A stretch of 64,000 nt of DNA from NCBI RefSeq assembly GCF_910594005.1, contig NC_057847.1, positions 20,310,001 to 20,374,000 on the forward strand, in the 5' to 3' direction. Source of the stretch: Cervus elaphus. Its lineage: Eukaryota; Chordata; Mammalia; Artiodactyla; Cervidae. Both the position numbers and the translations under genes were made by a program. The notes under the pieces are model-generated. The model made no database searches and was not told the DNA's origin. It was given only the letters and a program-made list of their open reading frames with translations. Positions 47,574 through 56,730 of this stretch are shown piece after piece (positions within the stretch are counted from its first letter, which is position 1; each line of letters begins with the position of its first letter).

Positions 47574-47586
47574 ATGAAGCTAATTG
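47574..47586 (+). repeat. Third copy of the target sequence
   Basis: ATGAAGCTAATTG, the right-hand duplication of the second SINE. Confidence 0.8.
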
Positions 47587-48135
47587 CAAGGTTGGAGGAC
47601 AGGAAGGACAAGTTTTTTTTTTTCTTTTATTAGATGTCTTAACATTGAAGAAATATCCTTTTGGGTTTGTTGGGGGTTCATTTTATTATAAACAGAGGTC
47701 AAATTTTTTCACATTTTTTTGCATCAATTTAGATAATTTAATTGGCATCAGAAGTGGGATTCTCTAGAATAATCCTGAAAAGGGTGAAGGGACAAGGACT
47801 GATGAACCTTTAACACTGAGTTAGCTAGCAAGTTACCTGTAACATGAGATAGCAGTTACACCACCAGTTACTGGAGGTAAAGAATTTCATTCAGAAATGA
47901 CAGACCCAACACCCAAAGACTTGCCTCCCTAAATACATAAAAAAATGCAAAGTCAAGACAAACAAGCTAAATATATAATCCTTCTGGCTATCTTTGTCTG
48001 CAATAGCTAAAGTCAAAGAAAAGCAAAGTATTGAGGTAAATTCTGGTGCTAGATTATGCTCAGATTTTAGTCTCTAGCCTTAGGGCCATGATCAAAAGAA
48101 AAAATTTGTGCTGGAAAAGCAAATAGCACTTCTAC
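47587..48135. other. No feature recognised
   Basis: Unassigned sequence with a short T run near 47613. Confidence 0.4.
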
Positions 48136-48146
48136 AACATCTGGTT

Positions 48147-48394
48147 GGACTTTCCAGGTGGCACTAGTGGTAAAGAATCTGCCTACCCAAGCAGGAGATG
48201 CAAGAGACACTGGTTTGATACCTGGAAGATCCCCTGGAGAAGGAAATGGCAACCCACCCCAGTATTCTTTTTTTTTTTTTTTTCACTCCAGTATTCTTGC
48301 CTGGAAAATTCCATGGACAGAGGAGCCGGATGGGCTACAGTTCATGGGGTCACAAGAATCAAAGATGACTGAGCACAAACATACACACACACAT
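48147..48394 (+). mobile_element. Bov-tA SINE carrying an internal T16 block
   Basis: Head GGACTTTCCAGGTGGCACTA, body ending GATGACTGAGCACAAAC, then a CA-rich end. AACATCTGGTT (48136-48146) and AACCTCTGGTT (48395-48405) form a one-mismatch target duplication. The element is interrupted at 48268-48283 by a homopolymer flanked by duplicated SINE sequence. Confidence 0.92.
48255..48298 (-). repeat. Poly(T) block flanked by a 15-bp direct repeat
   Basis: CACCCCAGTATTCTT (48255-48269) and CACTCCAGTATTCTT (48284-48298) flank 14 further T. The SINE normally has this segment once. The pattern looks like insertion of a poly(A)-only cDNA in minus orientation with its target duplication. Slippage plus duplication is the alternative. 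Confidence 0.65.
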
Positions 48395-48805
48395 AACCTC
48401 TGGTTACCAAAAAGATAGTTGGGGGAGATGGACAAAAGACTACTGAAATCAGAAAATGTAATATGAAGAAGTTGTCTAATTTTATGGATCAATGTCATCA
48501 GCTTCCTGGAAAACATTTACTAAATTGATAATGAGAGTGAGAAATTTAGGGGCAGTTTTTTGGTTTTGTAAGTTGCAGAATGGAGGAGTGTGTTTGAATT
48601 GATGCAAGACCCATCTCTCTACTAAACAATCACAGACAACTGTAGAATTTCTCTAGGAGTAAAGACCCTGAATAGAGCTGACAAGGAGACCATGTGAGAC
48701 CACTACTGGTGATGCTGAGAGGCTATGAATTGGGTCCTACTGTTATAGCCACGCTTTCCGGGAAACAGACTCACTCAGAAGGACAATGCAGATAGTGGAG
48801 TGCAG

Positions 48806-48811
48806 TTTATT
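48806..48811 (-). promoter_or_regulatory. LTR polyadenylation signal
   Basis: TTTATT, i.e. AATAAA on the minus strand, 66 to 71 bp from the 3' end of the LTR. Confidence 0.7.
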
Positions 48812-48876
48812 ACGCCGGCGGGCCCAAGGCAGAGTCTCCTCTTAGCCAAGGACCCCGTCCAGCATTTGTGAAAATC

Positions 48877-48883
48877 TTTTATA
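48877..48883 (-). promoter_or_regulatory. LTR TATA box
   Basis: TTTTATA, i.e. TATAAAA on the minus strand, preceded by GGGG. The spacing to the poly(A) signal leaves room for a short R region. Confidence 0.7.
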
Positions 48884-48884
48884 C

Positions 48885-49033
48885 CCCATGCGTACGTGTC
48901 TAAACCCACCTCCTATCCCATGTGTACATGTCTAAACCCACCACTTGCCCCATGTGTACGTGTCTTAACCCACCACTTGCCCCATGTGTACGTGTCTTAA
49001 CCCACCAGCTGCCCCATGTGTACGTGTCTTAAA
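48885..49033 (-). repeat. U3 tandem repeat, 32-bp unit, about 4.6 copies
   Basis: Units begin at 48885, 48917, 48949, 48981 and 49013, each starting CCCATG and containing TGTACGTGTC or a one-base variant. The array lies directly upstream of the TATA box, where retroviral enhancers sit. Confidence 0.93.
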
Positions 49034-49107
49034 CAGTCAATAGTCAATAAGCCCGCAGTTACATTCCAACCAGTTAATAATCGATAAGCCTGTGATTACA
49101 TCTTGAC
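49034..49107 (-). repeat. Second U3 repeat, 37-bp unit, two diverged copies
   Basis: CAGTCAATAGTCAATAAGCC (from 49034) is followed 37 bases later by CAGTTAATAATCGATAAGCC (from 49071), with TTACAT further on in both. Confidence 0.75.
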
Positions 49108-49352
49108 AGATACGAAAAAAGTTTATGACCTGTCCGGAGACAGGTGTGATTACGGTATGCTTCCTCTTAGGCAATGAGTAGCCTGGATGTGATCTTCAGG
49201 ATTCCTCTGTCTGGAGGGGGTCTTATCCTTCCATTGTCGTCCTCACAGGCACTAAGCAGAGAGTTCAGAGTCCACTGGAGAGGCAGTCGAGCACAGCCAG
49301 CACGGACAGGCCTGAGATCGAGTTCAGGTCCTATGAATTCCTTCTTCACTAC

Positions 49353-50485
49353 AGGAATGGACAGTTACTCTAGACAGAGATTTGCATAGCTGGTGGCAGA
49401 TGCAAATGCTCAAAACACTTTAAAAGGACTGGGACAGAGCTTACTATACCAGTTTGGATCACCAAATGACATTCCTTTAGATGAAGGAGCTCAGTGTACA
49501 GCCAATAGTCTGAGAATATTTTAATGATAATTCATAAAATGTAGCAGTGGTTTTTAAATTTTCATTTTCAGTGTTTGAAACTTGAGTTGAACTCATGCAC
49601 AACTATGATAAAGGAACAGCATACTATTTTATTAACTGAAAGACCTGCTTCATTTTAATATAATTCTTCATTTATTTGTTCTCTATACAAACCTAAAAAG
49701 CTCATAAATTGCATCTTCTTCATAAACTATTTGCTGTCTACAAGAGTAGCACACAGCAAATGCACAAAAATCTGTAAAGGTAATGGAAATGATAGTGTTG
49801 ATGACAATGAATGATATGTAGATAAAAAGTATACATAGCTAATTGAAAAAATTTCCATTTCATTATTAAAGAGTATCTAGGAACAAGGAGAACAAAAGAA
49901 GAATAGTTAGCAGGAAAAAAAATTATCAGATTTTTAAAAGCAAAATCCAAAGGGAAGATGGAAAAGGAAGCAAAGAAAGAAATCACTTAGCAAAACTATT
50001 CAGTAAAACATGTAATAAGAACCAGGAAATGCCTACGGCACTGATACAACAGCAATTAAATCCACATTTTCCATTAACATTCTATTTGATGCCTCAGGGA
50101 GTCTCAGCTCACATTCCTGGGAGACATTATTCTTGAAGGTTGGTTTGCTTCTTGTCTTGTCCTTTTTTCTTTCAGAATTATTAAACTCTATCAATGGTAT
50201 TAAAACAAATGTCTATCATGGGCAAGAAATTGCTTGTAATAAGAATTTGATTGTTTTGTGAATGGATTACTCGATTATTTTGATTTTGATTGAGTACAGG
50301 GCATGATGAATGGGCATTGCCATTTTACATTAATTCATTAATAATAGATAATCATTCCTTTATATTCAGTAAATGCCATTTTGTACATTTTTTCCCATAA
50401 TTCTTAATACCATGGTAGTGGTGAAAGAAGCATCAGAGAAACTACAGGCTTCTCCAAGGCCAAGATCATATGGGATGTAGTCACC
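49353..50485. other. No feature recognised
   Basis: Unassigned AT-rich sequence. The minus-strand frame 49738-49986 has hydrophobic residues but no recognised family. Confidence 0.4.
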
Positions 50486-50489
50486 AATA

Positions 50490-50640
50490 TTAAAGCTGGA
50501 AAGGATGTAAGAGCTTATCTATTTGAACTTTCTCATTTTGATACAGGAAAAGCTTTCAGTTCATTGAGACTCACCCAGAAACACACAGGTGGGTTAGCTG
50601 CAGATCTAAAGTAAAGCCACAATCTCCTCACTACATTTTT
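50490..50640 (-). mobile_element. MIR-class SINE relic
   Basis: AGCTGGAAAGGATGTAAGAGC, then CTCATTTTGATACAGGAAAAG, CCAGAAACACACAGGTGGGTT. Reverse complement of an old tRNA-headed SINE core. Confidence 0.45.
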
Positions 50641-50699
50641 GCTACTCCCCACTTTGTACATTTCATAATCCATCATATTCTGTAGTCAAACTGGGAATC

Positions 50700-50870
50700 A
50701 ATTTGTCTTAATTGGGGTTTTGCCAAGAAACAGAATCAATAGGATGTATTCATATTTAGAAAGAAATTTATTATTAGGAATTGGCTTAGACCTTTGTGGA
50801 TGCTGGCAAGTCCAAAATATGCAGTGTGGGCACGGTTAAGAGAAATTCACACAAGGATCATAAAGATAGA
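50700..50870. mobile_element. Ancient interspersed repeat, family not assigned
   Basis: AAACAGAATCAATAGGATGT, AAATTTATTATTAGGAATTGG and TGCTGGCAAGTCC follow a pattern I know from an old mammalian repeat. Confidence 0.4.
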
Positions 50871-52976
50871 TCTACCTTAAGTCACAAAGGAAGCTTTCAT
50901 TCAAGTCTCAAAGTTTATGGACAGGAGATGAATTTACAGACATTAAAATTCCACCACTATAATTCTGACCAGGTTTTGATATTTCAGACAAAATGAAATC
51001 ATTTAAATGTAAAAGAATTATTCATTATCTTCCATTCTTATCTTCTGATGCATTTGGATTTCTGATCTATACTCACAAGCAGTAAGTTTACTTTGAGTAC
51101 CATTCAAGGCAGTTGCTATTGCAAAATGACTTGAATATGAAACTAGTCTTTTTAGGGTCACCATCTGTTGTTCATGACACTTAAAATAAAAGGAGATTTC
51201 AGTTGCTAAATATTCCACAGAAACATATGAAGAGAATTCAAAAGGTTTGGGTTTCTAAGAAAATATAATATCCTGTAAGCACAATGAAACCCTTTCTTCA
51301 AAGTGTTTATAACAAAGAAGTGCTTAATTATGTTTGATATACATAGATCTTTTCTAAAAAAAAAAAAAAGTAATACATGAATTAGATCAAGCCTTCTGTA
51401 AAGCGAGTGGAATGATGAAAATCAGTGATATTCTTACTTATAATCATGTAAGGAGAGAAATTAATGAAGGTAAAGCAATCTTCACAAAGTAAATGGCCCT
51501 GAAAAGGCTAATTGATGTGTTCCCCTTATTTTAGACATAAATATGCATCAATTGTGCAATGACAGAGTTGAGGTTTGAAGGCCAAGTGGTCTAACAGTGT
51601 TTCTCTAGAGGGGTTAATCAGAGTTCCTAGGCCTAAGAGACTCATTTTTAAATGATTTGAATATGCTAGAATGTCCCATAGGAATAACTGATGAATACTA
51701 ATTAAGATTCCAAATTCCTTGCAAATAAAAAGTTAAAAGACATGTTTAGACATAAGAGTACCTGCTAGTAATGTTTTGAGCACCTTGGATGAAGGGTTTT
51801 CAAGAACAGCTCAGTTGGACTATTACAGAAGAATAGGAGCTGCCATCTTTTGTGAACCACTCTAATCTATAATAATCTACCCTGTCAATAAACCAGTTAA
51901 ACTGTGGCTTTGTCAGAGAGCCGGGGTCAGAAAGTATTATCGTAGATTGTCATTTTGCTCTCTACATGGTGCACTACACATCATTTTAAAATGATATGCT
52001 GTGTTCAATATTTTATATGACTGAAGGATAACTCTAGACTTGAATTTATTGCCACACATACCTGCAGCTAAATCATATAATATTACTTCAAACACTATTT
52101 TCAAGATATCAGCTAGCATAACTGATGATAAACTATTTTATATATAAATTCATTTTGTCTCATTTTTCATTTTCCACTTTACTGCTTTATAGCTATATAA
52201 AATATCTTACACCTGGAAAATTCTTTGACATCTTTACATATAATCTAATTCTGTTGGAGTTGGATACCTAAAAAAGAAAACTTGTTCCCTTGATGAAAAA
52301 TACTTCAAGGTTTTTTTTTTTTCTCTTTTTTATCTTTGAGTTGCTATGATTTGGGGAAGAGCTCTTTGGGGACAAAAATCAATGCCTTCCTATTGCAAAT
52401 GCTTGTTTTCAATATGACTGAAGAAAAAAATCAGGATACAAATGTTTTGTTACATTTGTCTCTGAAATACTGATATCTTGTGCAAATATCAATTCATCCT
52501 GAATTTCAATTGCAATTTTATTTAATTGTCCTCAACTTGCCTCACAGTGACTATTTCAGCATGTAAACATCAGCAATCATCTTACATTCCAAAGTTTAAA
52601 CCAGCAACCTCATTCAACAAAAATCAATGAGGTGCTTTCCAAGACATTGTATCATTTAGTATATAGAAAACTCAATAAAACAAGAGTGTTCTTACTTAAA
52701 AGAAAGAAGAAACTTGTTTAATATGGGCAGAGATCACACAATGATTACAGAGAGCATTTATCCCTTTGAAATAAAAATATTGACCAACAACCTGAAGACA
52801 GATTTGCTCACACAGTTTTTTTTTTTTTCCCTTTTCTGAAAATGTTATGACAGCCTAGCAATATAATTAAGTGAAGAGAGACCAGGATATCTAAGTACAG
52901 AGACTGACATTGTATTTGTTTTTCACAGTTTTAATAAAACCTCTTAATGTGATGTGAGGCTCACAAGCTAATAACC
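50871..52976. other. No gene recognised
   Basis: About 2.1 kb of unassigned AT-rich sequence with A and T runs near 51357, 52312 and 52818. Confidence 0.4.
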
Positions 52977-52989
52977 ACAGCTCCTAATT
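52977..52989 (+). repeat. Target site duplication of L1, left
   Basis: ACAGCTCCTAATT, identical to 53584-53596. Confidence 0.93.
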
Positions 52990-53583
52990 TTCTTTTTTCA
53001 TTATTAAAAAAATTTTTTTCAAACTTTAAATTTTATTTTTATTGGGGTATAGCCAATTAACAATGTTGTGGTAGTTTCAGGTAAACAGTGAAGGAACTCA
53101 GCCATCCATATACACATATCCACTCTCCCCCAAACCCTGCTCCCATCCAGGCTGCCACGTAACATTGAGTAGATTTCCATGTGCTATACTGCTGGTTATC
53201 CATTTTGAATATACTATGTGTACATGACCTTCTCAAAGTCCCTAACTATCCCTTTCTCCTAGCAGCCATAAATTCGTTTTCTAAGTCTGTGAGTCTCTCT
53301 GTTTTGTAAGCTCATTTGTATCATTTCTTTTTAGATTCCACATATAAGAGATGTCATATGATATTTCTTCTTCTCGATCTGACTCACTTCACTCAATATG
53401 GCACTCTCTAGGTCCAACCATGTTGCAGCAAATGGCAGTGTTTCACTCTTTTTAATGGCTGAGCAATATTCTATTGTATACATAAGTACCATATCTTCTT
53501 TATCCATTCCTCCGTCTACTGGCATTTAGGTTGCTTCCATGTCTTGGCTATTGTAAACAGTACTGCAATGAACATTGGAGTGT
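52990..53583 (-). mobile_element. L1 LINE 3' end, 5'-truncated
   Basis: Reverse-orientation L1 3' end of about 594 bp: a T-rich start, TTATTTTTATTGGGGTATAGC, then the end of ORF2 (minus frame 53525-53331, with EYCSAIKKSE as in other L1 copies). Perfect 13-bp duplication. Confidence 0.95.
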
Positions 53584-53596
53584 ACAGCTCCTAATT
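53584..53596 (+). repeat. Target site duplication of L1, right
   Basis: ACAGCTCCTAATT, matching 52977-52989. Confidence 0.93.
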
Positions 53597-54245
53597 CTCT
53601 TAAACTCAAGGCCATTTAGGCACAGTGGTTGCAGTGTTAAAGCAGAAGCCAAATTAGCCAAAGGAATTCTGCACAATTATTTTGTACAATGTATACTCAG
53701 TCTATAAGGCATTATATTTTGATATCCATGATCACATGCCAGTAGATTGTGGTTAATAAAATAGCATAAGATTTTACAAAAATAATCTACACAGACCAAA
53801 CACATGACTGTGTAATGGGCATTTACCTATGACTAACCTCTGAAGGTCCTGGATGTGATATTATATCTCGAGTCGAGATAAATCAAGAAGAAAGATGATA
53901 CAGGGCGCAGAAGAGCCAGCTATCTGTGTCTCTCTCACTCAAGTATAGATAAAGTCTATGTAACTTCAGGTAAATTAATTGGTGTCTAGTTCTCAACCCC
54001 CTTTCCCACCTCCATAAAATAAAAATGATGATGGCTGCTAAGTTTTATGGGGATGCCAAGATATGAAAAGATTATCTTTTCCATCTACACTCTAAATTCT
54101 GAGATGAAATACTCCATGTAAATTTTATTAAGATAACTTTATTTTCCAGTGTCAATTTTATATGTATTTATAGTTACTCTATGGAGATAATAAATCTCTA
54201 ATAAATTGGCCAAAATGAAGTATCTGTAAACTTACTGAAGACTAC
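53597..54245. other. No gene recognised; one palindrome
   Basis: Unassigned sequence. It includes a 17-bp palindrome with a single central base at 53864-53880. Confidence 0.4.
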
Positions 54246-54249
54246 AGTG

Positions 54250-54355
54250 GAGAAGTGGTGGTAAGAATGCAGATCACATTGTACACCTTAGTTTACCCAA
54301 TGTCATTTGTCAATTATATTTCAATAAATCTGAGAAATTAAAAGGAGAAAAAAAA
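54250..54355 (+). mobile_element. L1 3' end relic
   Basis: ATCACATTGTACACCTTAGTT and TCAATTATATTTCAATAAATC, ending in an A-rich tail, fit an old L1 3' terminus. Confidence 0.55.
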
Positions 54356-54718
54356 AGAATGCTAAAGTAAATGCTAAAGGCAAATAAAATTCCAGGCCTG
54401 CCACGTTTATATAATTTTAATGGTTTGAATGTAAAGAGTAATGTGATGGGAATTATATAAAAGAACAGAACATGGGTGGATCATCAGAAAGAGGAACTAA
54501 GGGTTTCCAGAAACATATGTTAAACTGTGGTAACAGTGACAATGATGATTAAAATGAAGTAAAGTACTTAAATAAAATATAAAGAAATGATACATCTTCA
54601 GGTAAAAACATAACATCTTTGCAAATGAAAAATCTTTGACCAAGATTTTCAAGAGACTTTCTATTCTTATTAATAGGTTTATAGAACACTTTTACAGTCA
54701 TGACTGATTTCCACATAC
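54356..54718. other. No feature recognised
   Basis: Unassigned AT-rich sequence before the SINE cluster. Confidence 0.4.
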
Positions 54719-54727
54719 AATAGCTAA
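54719..54727 (+). repeat. First of three copies of AATAGCTAA
   Basis: Left target duplication of the Bov-tA at 54728. Further copies lie at 54931-54939 and 55218-55226. Confidence 0.88.
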
Positions 54728-54930
54728 GTGAAAGTGAAAGTCACTCAGTCGTTTCTGACTTTGCAACACTAAGGACTGTAGCCTGCCGGTCTCCTTTGTC
54801 CATGGAATTCTCCAGGCCAGAATACTGCAGTGAGTAGCCATTCCCTTCTCCAGGGGATCCTCCCAACCCAGGGATGGAACCCAGGTCTCCCATATTGCAG
54901 GCAGATTCTTTACCAGCTGAGCCACCAGGG
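54728..54930 (-). mobile_element. Bov-tA SINE (first insertion at this site)
   Basis: Reverse orientation, from GTGAAAGTGAAAGTCACTCA to GCTGAGCCACCAGGG. Flanked by AATAGCTAA on both sides. The last few bases of the usual head are missing. Confidence 0.94.
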
Positions 54931-54939
54931 AATAGCTAA
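54925..54939 (+). repeat. Target site duplication of Bov-A2, left
   Basis: CCAGGGAATAGCTAA: six bases of the older Bov-tA edge plus its right duplication. Repeated exactly at 55212-55226. Confidence 0.92.
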
Positions 54940-55211
54940 CTGCTACTGCTGCTAAGTCACTTCAGTCGTATCCGACTCTGTGCAAACCCATAGACGGCAG
55001 CCCACCAGGCTCCCCCATCCCTGGGATTCTCTAGGAGAGAAAACTGGAGTGGGTTGCCATTTCCGTCTCCAATGCATGAAAGTGAAAAATGAAAGTGAAG
55101 TAGCTCAGTCATGTCTGACTCTTAGTGACCCCTTGGACTGCAGCCGACCAGGCTCCTCCGTCCATGGGATTTTCCAGGCAAGAGTACTGGAGTGGGATGC
55201 CATTGCCTTCT
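54940..55211 (-). mobile_element. Bov-A2 SINE (second insertion at this site)
   Basis: Dimer in reverse orientation, with the GCATGAAAGTGAAAAATGAA linker near 55073 between two BovB-derived monomers. The 15-bp perfect duplication includes part of the neighbouring Bov-tA, so it inserted later. Confidence 0.95.
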
Positions 55212-55226
55212 CCAGGGAATAGCTAA
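55212..55226 (+). repeat. Target site duplication of Bov-A2, right
   Basis: CCAGGGAATAGCTAA, matching 54925-54939. The first CC may also be read as SINE end. Confidence 0.9.
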
Positions 55227-55411
55227 ACCATCTATCAAGTAACCTATCAACCCTTCATGAATGTCTCTGTGTTTCTATCTAACAGGACATGTCTTATTCC
55301 AGTGGATACATATTCAGAATCTCTACTAGAAATCTATTGATCATGTAAGATCAGTTCTCCTAAGGAAACAGGGTTATTAGAAGATAGGAATGCTAGACAG
55401 TTTTTTTTTAA

Positions 55412-55525
55412 AAGTATGTATCTTATTGGATTCTTATGAGGCTTTAAATAAGACTACAAATGCAAAGGATTTAGCACAGTACCTGATACATAAGAAGTGG
55501 TCATTTTTAATGTTAGTTATTAAGA
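55412..55525 (+). mobile_element. MIR SINE 3' part
   Basis: TTCTTATGAGGCTTTAAATAAG, ATTTAGCACAGTACCTGATAC and AGTTATT at the end fit the 3' half of MIR. Confidence 0.7.
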
Positions 55526-55584
55526 TGGGGACTCTCTCTCCCACTGCAAATGTTCCCACTTTTGCCTGTGAAGTAAGAATACTT

Positions 55585-55698
55585 CTTTTTGGCCATGCCA
55601 TGCAGCATGTTGGATCTTAGTTCCACAGCCAGGGATGAACCCCTGCCCCTTGCAGTGGAAGCATGGAGTCTGAATCACCAAACCACCATGGAATTTCC
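55585..55698 (-). mobile_element. CHR-type tRNA SINE fragment
   Basis: TTTTGGCCATGCCATGCAGC, GGATCTTAGTTCCACAGCC, then CCCTTGCAGTGGAAGCATGG and a CACCATGGAATTTCC head in reverse. The minus frame 55520-55753 crosses it and is not a gene. Confidence 0.78.
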
Positions 55699-56490
55699 AA
55701 GAATGACTACCTTTTAAGTTCAGAAATAATGAGAGGGCATTTTTCTCTCTCAACCTTTCTTTCCCTTTCTCTTCCCTCCCCTCTTCTCCTCACTTCCTTC
55801 CATTAGATGAGAAGAGTGATTTATCTCATTCGTAAGGTTTGGAAAATCAGTAGTCAAGGACTCGCTCTCTCAAGATTTCCCTTTTGCAATACCCTGTCAT
55901 CAGGAAGGAGAAATACATTCTTTCCCTTGCTCTATAAAAAGCACAGTGAGATCATAGCTCATGGTTTGCTTTCTAGAAATTAAACCAGATGCCTACCTCT
56001 TCCTTTGGAAAATAAGGTATGTTGATTCCCCATGCATCTAGCCAAATGTCTGCTTTAAATCTCTTCTTAAATGGCCATCCCAAATATGTTAGAAGGGCTA
56101 GTCTCAAGAAATCTGATTATAGTAACAGGTCTATAGTCCAGCTTTAGCAGAAGAAAAATCAAACTAGTATCATGCTTCTGTATACAAATCATGTATACTG
56201 TTTTTTACTGAATCCAAACTCAGAGGGAGAAAAGTGGGATTAATCATCATGTGTTTGACAGATATCTTCAAGAGCAGCAGCTTTAGCTGTTACTATTGCT
56301 ATTGCTATTGGCACAGCATTAAACAAGAAAGAGATTTACAGTGGCTGTTCAATGCAATTTTAGGTTTAGTCATAGTCTTCACATCATCCATAATGCTTTA
56401 CTAGAAGCTGTCTGATAGACACAACAGCACGTAACCAAGGAGATAGCACTGAAACCTATAAAACGTAACAGCTAAGATTTGGTAGATTAT
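55699..56490. other. No feature recognised
   Basis: Unassigned sequence. A short CTATTG triplication lies near 56290. Confidence 0.4.
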
Positions 56491-56494
56491 AGCC

Positions 56495-56513
56495 TGTGTG
56501 TGTGTGTGTGTGT
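56495..56513. repeat. (TG)n microsatellite, about 9 units
   Basis: Sits where the 3' tail of the adjacent reverse-oriented SINE would be and may have grown from it. Confidence 0.9.
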
Positions 56514-56730
56514 CTATGCTGTCACTTCAATCATGTCTATGGTCAGATCCCATGGACTACAGACCACCAGCCTCCTCTGTCCATGAGGATTCTCCAGGCA
56601 AGAATACTGGAGTGGGTTGCCATGCCCTCCTCCAGGGGGATCTTCCTGACCCAGGGATCAAACCCACATCTCTTATGTCTCCAGCATTGGCAGGCAACTT
56701 CTTTACCACTAGCACTAACTGGGAAGCCCC
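56514..56730 (-). mobile_element. Bov-tA SINE
   Basis: Complete in reverse: CAGATCCCATGGACTACAG to ACTAACTGGGAAGCCCC. Frames across it on both strands are shadows. Confidence 0.93.

Larger units (their letters stand above)
48741..49348 (-). mobile_element. CpG-rich solo LTR of an endogenous retrovirus
   Basis: About 608 bp, running TGTTATAGCC to CCTTCTTCA on the plus strand, flanked by CTAC on both sides (48737-48740 and 49349-49352). A 4-bp duplication suits class I (gammaretrovirus-like) elements. If the right end is instead placed at 49353, the element ends CACTACA and the flanks do not match. On the minus strand come a U3 with tandem repeats, a TATA box, a poly(A) signal 72 bp downstream and a short U5. 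Many CpGs survive. No internal genes remain. Confidence 0.75.

Noticed and set aside
48885..49033. CRISPR-like regular repeats
   Set aside because: Units are contiguous 32-bp tandem copies without spacers, within an LTR of a mammalian genome.
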